Assembly (NCBI GenBank): GCA_022819745.1
Contig: JAJEGS010000056.1
Span: forward strand, 1-64,000
Direction: 5' to 3'
DNA from: Candidatus Latescibacterota bacterium
GTDB lineage: Bacteria > Latescibacterota > UBA2968 > UBA8231
Length of the DNA stretch: 64,000 nucleotides
Shown: positions 57,956 to 64,000 of the stretch, piece after piece
Position numbering within the stretch: position 1 is the first letter of the stretch
Layout: every line of letters starts with the position of its first letter
Notes under the pieces: generated by a model
What the model was told of the DNA's origin: nothing
Databases searched by the model: none
The model's input: the letters and a program-made list of their open reading frames with translations, nothing else
Made by a program: the position numbers and the translations under genes

Positions 57956-60163
57956 TCACCGATCTAGTCTCACCAGTACTCGCAGTCTTTTGGCAGAATA
58001 GCTCTGTGCATTGCCGGCAAAAGTCCAATCGGAGTGTTTATCCGCCCGATTGCCAATGCCGATATCGGCGCGTTCACCTCGACGCCAGTGGTTGATGGCA
58101 AAGAGCGTCTGTTCCGTCGTGGCGTTGTGTATCTGCATACTGCCATAGCCGTCAGTGGGGTCTATTGGCTGGTCGCCAAAGTCGTAGCTATGCTGAGAGG
58201 CATTGGGCACGGTAGAGGAGTTGGCTGGGGTGTAGTTATTGGGCCAGAATTCGATGCGGCCTCCTTCTAAGCCGATGCCGTTGTGTACGCCAGTGTTGGA
58301 CCAGATGTTCATCTGGGTGACGGGTTGTTGGAAGTGAGCCCCCGAGACCAAGGTGGGTACGCCGATCATTTTGAGGTTATCGGTAAAGGCATCCAGTGAA
58401 ACGTAGAGAAAGCGCGTTTCGCCATCACTGCGTTGCAATTCCACAAAGTAGGCGATGCGATCAAAGGGCGCGGTAATCGCAGTGCTATTGTCGATATCGT
58501 AGTGGATATCCGCGCCGAGGTTGGCCAGATCGAGGTCGTACACGAGGTGATAGTCTGCCGCTTCGGGCACTTCCATTTTGAGCCGATCGCGTTGGGGCAC
58601 GACACCAGCGCGGAATGGGGCGGCGGGCAGACCTGCGGCGTTGACTAAGTTAGGTTCAGCTAGTTTGTGCCAGGCAAAGCGCACTGCCACGGGGTATTCG
58701 ACACCCGGTGCCGAAACTACGACCTCATCGCCTACTATTTTAGCATTTGCTTTGACGAATCCGTCGCGTTCTTGGTCGATCACCGCAAAGTGATTTGGTG
58801 TCGCACCATCGCGTGTTTTCAGGCCGCTGCCGTGGTCAAAGCGCAAGTGAATTTTGTCGCCTTTGATCTGCATCGAACGGTAGAGCGGACCTGAGTAGAT
58901 CACTTCTTGGTTATAGGTCTTGGCCAGCGCGACCAGTGCCAAACGCCGCCCGACCTCCTGCTTGTTTTTTGGGTGGATATCATTGAGGTCGCCAACGTCG
59001 TGGATGATGACCATACCGGTGTGGGGAATTTCCAGCGCGGCCGTTTGCGCTTCCCAGAATTTAGGTAGGACATCAGAGGCTTCGTCACCGTAGGAATAAG
59101 GGGCGATCTGCACGTAGTAAAACGGAAACTCACCGCTTGGCCAAAGGCCGCGCCACCCCTTGATGAGTGCCTTCATTTTCTCGGTATAGTGCATGCCCTC
59201 GGTGTGGTTGGACTCGCCTTGGTACCAGATAGCACCGCGCAATGCAAAGGGGACGAGGGGATGGATCATGGCGTTGTAGAGCACGGCGGGTTGCTGCGGG
59301 CCATTTGGCGGCAGGAGTTCGGGGGGATAGGTTGGCATTTTCGGTACCGGTTCTTCGCTTTGGTGCGCCGCCCGGGCGGCATTGAGCCAGGCTTCGACTT
59401 CGTCCAATACGTCTCCTAAGCGCGCTTTGTACAGATCACTGCGCGGATTTTGCAATTGTAGTTGCTCGTAGATACCGTGGACAGCAGGTACTGCGGCAAA
59501 ACCAGCGGGAGGGATCCAGGGTTCGATGCGGGTGCCACCCCAAGCGGCCTGAATCAATCCGATGGGTACGTCGAGTTCGCGCTGCAAGTGGCGGCCAAAA
59601 TAGTAGGCGGCGGCTGAGAATCCACCCCAGCCGCCCTTGGCGGTCGTCTCCGGGGTACAGAGGTGCCAATCGGCCTCGATGTCCGTTTGTGGTTCAGCGC
59701 TGAGTTTTTTGGGAATCTGGAAGAGACGGATTTGTGGATAGTTGGCTGCGGCGATCTCCGCTTCTGGGTTGAGGCAGAGACTGACGCCCATTTCCATATT
59801 CGATTGCCCCGAGCAGAGCCAGACTTCGCCGACGAGCACATTTTGTAGTTCAATGCTGTTGGTGCCTGTCACCGTCAGCACATGGGGGCCACCAGCTTGG
59901 GCTGGTGGCAATTCCACCTTCCACTCGCCTTGTGCATTGGCACTGGTACTGTCGATTTGCCCGAGAAATTCGACGATGACCTGCTCTCCCGGCTTAGCCC
60001 AGCCCCAGATAGGCAGGGGGCTATCGCGCTGCAATACCATGTGATCGCCGAATATCTTGGATAGGCGTATGTCGGCAAAGGTTGGTAGAGCGAAGACTGA
60101 TGCGAGGACTAAGACTATCGCATATAGGGGGCTGAGGGTAAGGAAATAGATAAGGCTTCGCAT
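57956..60163 (-). CDS. Sialate O-acetylesterase (SASA/DUF303) with extra C-terminal domain
   Basis: 735 residues. A signal segment (YFLTLSPLYAIVLVLASVFA) is followed by a beta domain (DHMVLQRDSPLPIWGWAKPG). SGNH-type esterase motifs are WLCSGQSNMEMGV (catalytic Ser), AIWYQGESN and DVGDLNDIHPKNKQEVGRRL (the Asp-x-x-His dyad). The sialate O-acetylesterase core ends near residue 530. The last ~200 residues (YVSLDAFTDNLKMIGVPTLV; EFWPNNYTPANSSTVPNASQ; SYDFGDQPIDPTDGYGSMQI) form a second, beta-rich region found fused in some polysaccharide-degrading relatives. It probably removes acetyl esters from host or algal glycans outside the cytoplasm. It converges on the TonB receptor gene. Confidence 0.92.
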   Translation of the reverse strand: MRSLIYFLTLSPLYAIVLVLASVFALPTFADIRLSKIFGDHMVLQRDSPLPIWGWAKPGEQVIVEFLGQIDSTSANAQGEWKVELPPAQAGGPHVLTVTGTNSIELQNVLVGEVWLCSGQSNMEMGVSLCLNPEAEIAAANYPQIRLFQIPKKLSAEPQTDIEADWHLCTPETTAKGGWGGFSAAAYYFGRHLQRELDVPIGLIQAAWGGTRIEPWIPPAGFAAVPAVHGIYEQLQLQNPRSDLYKARLGDVLDEVEAWLNAARAAHQSEEPVPKMPTYPPELLPPNGPQQPAVLYNAMIHPLVPFALRGAIWYQGESNHTEGMHYTEKMKALIKGWRGLWPSGEFPFYYVQIAPYSYGDEASDVLPKFWEAQTAALEIPHTGMVIIHDVGDLNDIHPKNKQEVGRRLALVALAKTYNQEVIYSGPLYRSMQIKGDKIHLRFDHGSGLKTRDGATPNHFAVIDQERDGFVKANAKIVGDEVVVSAPGVEYPVAVRFAWHKLAEPNLVNAAGLPAAPFRAGVVPQRDRLKMEVPEAADYHLVYDLDLANLGADIHYDIDNSTAITAPFDRIAYFVELQRSDGETRFLYVSLDAFTDNLKMIGVPTLVSGAHFQQPVTQMNIWSNTGVHNGIGLEGGRIEFWPNNYTPANSSTVPNASQHSYDFGDQPIDPTDGYGSMQIHNATTEQTLFAINHWRRGERADIGIGNRADKHSDWTFAGNAQSYSAKRLRVLVRLDR

Positions 60164-60324
60164 GTGTTCTATGCAATTCTTCTTCGGTGTTTGGGTAGGT
60201 ACCTGTTTTCGATAAAAAATATACGATCAATCTCAATGATAGACGATGGGTTTATTTTTGCACATTATTGCGTATTTTGGGCAGTGGGCAGGGCAACCTT
60301 CTCTACTCTATGGAAGTGAGACTA

Positions 60325-63285
60325 ATGCGTGGATGGATCGCCGGCATGGGGCTTGTAAGCCTGATGTTGGGAGTAGGGTGCGAGCCGGAAGCGGAGACCG
60401 AAACAGCGACGGCCAAGGTGCAATTCGTCGATGTGACCGAGACTGTTGGCCTCGATTTTCGCCAAGTCTCCGGTGGCTCAGAGCAGCGCTATATCCTCGA
60501 ATCGATGTCGTCGGGTGCCGCCTTTTTCGACTACGATGGCGATGGGTATCTCGATCTGTTTTTGGTCAATAGCACGCGGGTGGAGGCCGATTCCTCGCAT
60601 CACTCCAATCGGCTCTACCGCAACAGCGAAGGGACCAGTGGGCGCGTCTTCGAGGACAAAACCGATGAGGCTGGTCTGCGGCGAACGGGTTGGGGTATGG
60701 GATGCGCGGTAGGCGACTACGACAACGATGGCGATTTGGACCTGTACGTGACCTATTGGGGGCCTAATGTATTCTATCGCAACGAGGGGGAAAGGTTTGC
60801 CGAGGTCGAGCTGGGCGTAGAAGACGATGGCTGGGGAACTAGCGCGGCATTTGGAGACGTGGATGCCGACGGATTTTTAGATCTCTACGTGGCCAACTAT
60901 TTGATCTTCGACTTGGAAAACCCGCCCGGCGGCGGCCAACTCTGTAGTGGCTTCAAGGGGCTAGATGTCTATTGCGGCCCGCACGGCATGGTGCCTCAAG
61001 CCAACGTGCTCTACCGCAACGAGGGCGGGGCTGGCTTTGCGGATGTGAGCCAGACGACGGGGATTGCCGCAGACAAGCAGGCGTCCTTGGGAGTGGTTTT
61101 TTTAGATGGCGACGACGACGGCGATCAGGATCTCTACGTGGCCAACGACGGCTATCCCAACCTGCTCTATCGCAACGACGGGCATTGGCAATTGACGGAA
61201 GTGGCAGCCTTTGCCGGGGCGGCTTACAGCGAGGACGGGCGGGCGCAGGCCGGCATGGGCGCGGCGGCTGGCGACTACGACAATGACGGCGATTTGGATC
61301 TGTACATGACCCACTTTTCGGACGACGTCAACACGCTGTACCAGAATCAAGGGGACGGTCAATTCGTCGATTTTACGGCAGCAGCGGGGCTCGGTGGTGA
61401 GGTGCGCCCCTACTTGGGCTGGAGTACAGGCTTTTTCGATTACGACAACGATGGTTGGCTGGACCTGTTCGCGGTCAACGGGCACATCTACCCCCAGGTC
61501 GCCCAGCATCCTTCGGGACTGCGCTACGCCCAGCGCAACCTGCTCTATCAGAATGCGGGTGGAACATTTGTCGAGGTAGGAGCTACGGTTGGGCAGGGCT
61601 TTGCCGAGGAAAAAGTCAGTCGCGGCGGGGCGCTGGGCGACTACGACAATGACGGCGATTTAGACCTGCTGATCGTGAACCTGAACGACGCGCCGACTCT
61701 TTTGCACAATCTCGGCGGGAGTCGCAGCAATTGGCTGGGGCTCGAACTGGTCGGTACTGAAAGTAACCGCGACGCACAGGGGGCGCGGGTTGTACTCTTG
61801 GCGGATAATGGACAGCAGATGCGGGAAGTACAGCGCGGAGTGGGGTACTTATCACAAAGCGACGGCCGAGTGCTCTTCGGGTTGGGAGCAGCCGAGGAAG
61901 TGGAGCGCGTAGAGATCCGTTGGCCCAGTGGTCGGGTGCAGGTATTGGAGCGACCGGAGACTCGGCGCTACTTGGTGGTACAGGAGGGGGAAGAGGGCAT
62001 CGTTGCTAGTTATGTCGGGCCAGCGGATACAGAAGACTTGGTCGCCCGCAAGCAGCCAGTCCAAATAGGCAGTCGGCCGATGGTCCCTCGCTACGCAGCA
62101 GGGGACGACCGGACGGCTACAGACCACTATAAAGCGGGAGTTGAACTCTATAGACAGGGGCGCTACGAAGAGGCGATTGATGCCTTGAGATCGTCCATCC
62201 ACATGCAGCCGGACAGTCTCAAAACCTACTACTCCTTGGGGATTGTGCTCTATTCGGGGTTGGGGCGGGCCGAGGAGGCCGCGGCGGTTTTGGAAGAGGT
62301 GATGGCCCGCGATTCGTCGTGGGTGCAGGTCTATTCGCTTTTGGGAGCGATTTATATGGATCTCAATCGCAAAGACAGGGCCATTCAGTTCCTCAAGCGC
62401 GCCGTGGCCCTGAACCCTGAGTGGGAAAACTACAACCGACTGGGACTGGCCCAACTCCGCAGCGGCAACCTGACGGCGGCGAGCTCGGCGTTCGAGCACG
62501 CAGTGCGCCAAGCACCGTGGCATCCGCATCCGCACTTGAATCTATCCCGTATTTATGAGCGACAGGGGAGGAAGCAGACGGCCGCACGGCAGCGGCAAAT
62601 TTTTGCACAGTTGCGGCCTGTGCAAGACCAAGTGCAGCGCCATCTGGAGAACTTAGCCGCCTTCCCAGGCGACATTGAATCTCGCCATCTACTGGGCGAA
62701 GCCTACGTGGCCCAGGGACGCGTTGAGGAGGCCCTTGCCACCTTTCGCCAGGTCATCGCCAGCGATTCCAGTTATGCGCCGGCCCATTACGGCTTGGGTG
62801 CGGCGCTGCACTACAAGAGCGAATTGCAAGCTGCGATTGCGTCTTATGAACGGGCCGGCAAGCTGCAGCCGGATATGGTAGGGGCCTTTGCCGATCTAGG
62901 CCAAGCCTATCACCAACTCCGCGACTATGAACTGGCTATCGCTGCCTATCGTCGGGCACTGGCGTTGCAGCCGGGTTTGCAGGCAGTGCGGACCAAACTA
63001 GGCATGGCCTACGCCCAGCAGGGCGATTTGCAGCAGGCAGTGGAGACCTTCAAAGCGGTCCTGAACGTCGATTCCACCTTGGTCGAGGCCCGCGACGCGC
63101 TGGCACAGGTATATGCCGCACAGGAGCAGTACGCAGCGGCTATTCGCGAGTGGGAGGCCGTGCTGCGGCAGGACCCGCGCTATTCCCGTGCGGTGAGTCA
63201 GTTGCGCTTGGCGCGCGAGAAGCTCGTACAAAAGAAAGCCCCCGATTCGCAGACAGCAGCGAAACGAGGGCTTGGAGATGAGTAA
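60325..63285 (+). CDS. CRTAC1/ASPIC-type FG-GAP lipoprotein with C-terminal TPR domain
   Basis: 986 residues from ATG 60325; upstream TTG and ATG codons are alternatives. The leader GMGLVSLMLGVGCEPEAE has a lipobox (Cys near 19). Next come about seven FG-GAP/VCBS repeats with calcium loops (AAFFDYDGDGYLDLFLVNST; GDYDNDGDLDLYVTYWG), then the ASPIC/UnbV domain (NWLGLELVGTESNRDAQGAR; VEIRWPSGRVQVLERPET). The last ~390 residues are TPR repeats (YRQGRYEEAIDALRSSIHMQ; ALATFRQVIASDSSYAPAHY; AYRRALALQPGLQAVRTKLG). It should be a surface or periplasmic lipoprotein; the beta-propeller may bind polysaccharide or metal, and the TPR part a partner protein. Function unknown. Confidence 0.9.
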   Translation: MRGWIAGMGLVSLMLGVGCEPEAETETATAKVQFVDVTETVGLDFRQVSGGSEQRYILESMSSGAAFFDYDGDGYLDLFLVNSTRVEADSSHHSNRLYRNSEGTSGRVFEDKTDEAGLRRTGWGMGCAVGDYDNDGDLDLYVTYWGPNVFYRNEGERFAEVELGVEDDGWGTSAAFGDVDADGFLDLYVANYLIFDLENPPGGGQLCSGFKGLDVYCGPHGMVPQANVLYRNEGGAGFADVSQTTGIAADKQASLGVVFLDGDDDGDQDLYVANDGYPNLLYRNDGHWQLTEVAAFAGAAYSEDGRAQAGMGAAAGDYDNDGDLDLYMTHFSDDVNTLYQNQGDGQFVDFTAAAGLGGEVRPYLGWSTGFFDYDNDGWLDLFAVNGHIYPQVAQHPSGLRYAQRNLLYQNAGGTFVEVGATVGQGFAEEKVSRGGALGDYDNDGDLDLLIVNLNDAPTLLHNLGGSRSNWLGLELVGTESNRDAQGARVVLLADNGQQMREVQRGVGYLSQSDGRVLFGLGAAEEVERVEIRWPSGRVQVLERPETRRYLVVQEGEEGIVASYVGPADTEDLVARKQPVQIGSRPMVPRYAAGDDRTATDHYKAGVELYRQGRYEEAIDALRSSIHMQPDSLKTYYSLGIVLYSGLGRAEEAAAVLEEVMARDSSWVQVYSLLGAIYMDLNRKDRAIQFLKRAVALNPEWENYNRLGLAQLRSGNLTAASSAFEHAVRQAPWHPHPHLNLSRIYERQGRKQTAARQRQIFAQLRPVQDQVQRHLENLAAFPGDIESRHLLGEAYVAQGRVEEALATFRQVIASDSSYAPAHYGLGAALHYKSELQAAIASYERAGKLQPDMVGAFADLGQAYHQLRDYELAIAAYRRALALQPGLQAVRTKLGMAYAQQGDLQQAVETFKAVLNVDSTLVEARDALAQVYAAQEQYAAAIREWEAVLRQDPRYSRAVSQLRLAREKLVQKKAPDSQTAAKRGLGDE

Positions 63286-63302
63286 AAAACTAGCAGATGG
63301 GT

Positions 63303-64000
63303 TTAGCGATCCAAACTGCTCTTGAGCTGACCCCAACTGGTTGCTTCGACGCTCGTCGCCGAAAAGTCAATGCCCTCTTCGAGCGGAGCGAGGACAAAGT
63401 CGTTCAGCGCGATATTGCTGCTTTCCGGGGTGGTGCCCCAGAAACCCTGATAGGCGTGGTCGGACTGAGGTGCGTCAATATCGCCGTTGTTGATCGAGAT
63501 GTGGATGATATCTTCCTCTTCGAGGTCGTAAATCTCGATATTTTCGGGCGTGGCACCTTCCCGGGGGATCTCGGCAATCGGCGTAATGCCTAGTTCATAG
63601 TAGTAGGTGCTTTCGCCGAACATGTCGCCATCAAAGGACCAACCATAGGACGTAAACTCGCCACCGTCCGAAAGCCAAGCTAGGTTGCCGATAGGCTCGA
63701 GCGACTGATAGACGCCTTCAATCGGCGGCACGACCCACTTATAGGCGATCCGGTTTACCGGCTCGTCGGCGAGGTTCTGCTCGTCGGCCGCTAGGTGGGT
63801 CGGGTTGACTTCGACCTCCCAGTTGTCGTCATCCCAATGGCGAGCCGGATCTTCGCGGTCGGTATTGTGGATGTTGTCAAAGACTTGGTTGGCGAAGTAG
63901 AGCTTGTTGAAATTTTCATTCCAACCGAGGATGTGCAGCGGGTTGAAGTCGCTGAGATCGAGTTCGCCGCGACCCGCCTCGTGGAACTGCGCTGGGTCGT
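63303..64000 (-). CDS. CBM9-like secreted protein, 3' part (5' end outside window)
   Basis: The frame is open from the right edge to TAA at 63305-63303, at least 231 residues. It shares the ending FVLAPLEEGIDFSATSVEAT then SWGQLKSSLDR with the CBM9-like protein at 20847 (FLLAPLEEVDFGTAVEAESW). Upstream are KLYFANQVFDNIHNTDRE, DDDNWEVEVNPTHLA, EYELGITPIAEIPREG-type strands and DIIHISINNGDID, in a beta-sandwich order. It is presumably a secreted carbohydrate- or heme-binding protein; a signal peptide would lie beyond the window. It converges on the CRTAC1 gene with 17 bp between stops. Confidence 0.8.
   Translation of the reverse strand, partial: DPAQFHEAGRGELDLSDFNPLHILGWNENFNKLYFANQVFDNIHNTDREDPARHWDDDNWEVEVNPTHLAADEQNLADEPVNRIAYKWVVPPIEGVYQSLEPIGNLAWLSDGGEFTSYGWSFDGDMFGESTYYYELGITPIAEIPREGATPENIEIYDLEEEDIIHISINNGDIDAPQSDHAYQGFWGTTPESSNIALNDFVLAPLEEGIDFSATSVEATSWGQLKSSLDR

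Overview
The window reads as bacterial genomic DNA from an uncultured, probably Latescibacterota-like (FCB group) Gram-negative. The taxonomic guess rests on gene content only: secreted proteins with type IX-like or FlgD-like C-terminal sorting domains, a TonB-dependent receptor, phytanoyl-CoA dioxygenase-type and DUF4432/DUF6785-type proteins, a CRTAC1/ASPIC protein, a sialate O-acetylesterase and lone bacterial microcompartment vertex proteins. Most of the window is GC-rich. The first 3.4 kb and roughly 52.8-57.9 kb look clearly more AT-rich by eye, which suggests acquired DNA.

Layout. 0.1-3.4 kb: a tail of an unknown gene, then a minus-strand three-gene cassette (AAA ATPase with DUF3696, PIN-domain nuclease, small RNA ligase) next to tRNA-Thr(UGU). 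This is the best candidate for an undescribed defence or RNA damage/repair system. 3.4-23.4 kb: a long run of minus-strand genes for envelope and surface proteins. It holds a TPR lipoprotein, a CBM9-like secreted protein, three large secreted proteins with discoidin-like regions and gliding-type C-terminal domains, two paralogous ~950-residue surface proteins, a lipoprotein PpiC/SurA foldase, a DUF6785 membrane protein and a small hypothetical. 23.8-27.8 kb: three carbohydrate-related genes. 27.9-30.4 kb: a NatAB-like ABC exporter. 30.3-32.2 kb: a SirB1-like protein and an acyl-ACP desaturase. 32.5-34.2 kb: a phage-shock (PspA) operon with a small HTH protein. 34.2-36.3 kb: three tandem EutN/CcmL vertex proteins translationally coupled to a long-type IspH. 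36.4-40.1 kb: mannose-1-phosphate guanylyltransferase, then an ECF sigma/anti-sigma/YbjQ/zinc-ribbon operon flanked by ~55-bp direct repeats, then a dioxygenase. 40.1-43.3 kb: aminotransferase, aspartate-dehydrogenase-like protein and a medium-chain dehydrogenase. 43.3-45.8 kb: a single reading frame fusing apolipoprotein N-acyltransferase (Lnt) to TatC. 46.0-47.5 kb: RadC and a bifunctional-nuclease-family protein. 47.5-52.7 kb: MnmG followed by a one-carbon/methionine-type methyl-transfer cluster. 53.1-57.9 kb: a secreted sorting-domain protein and a TonB-dependent receptor. 58-64 kb: sialate O-acetylesterase, CRTAC1/TPR lipoprotein, and the 3' part of a second CBM9-like gene.

How the genes fit together: much of the window serves the cell envelope. 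There are lipoproteins to be acylated by the Lnt half of the fusion, periplasmic folding by the PpiC lipoprotein, secreted glycan-facing proteins, and stress sensing by Psp and ECF systems. Start codons were chosen from ribosome binding sites and neighbour overlaps, and several differ from the longest open frame. All functional calls come from reading motifs by eye; no database search was run.
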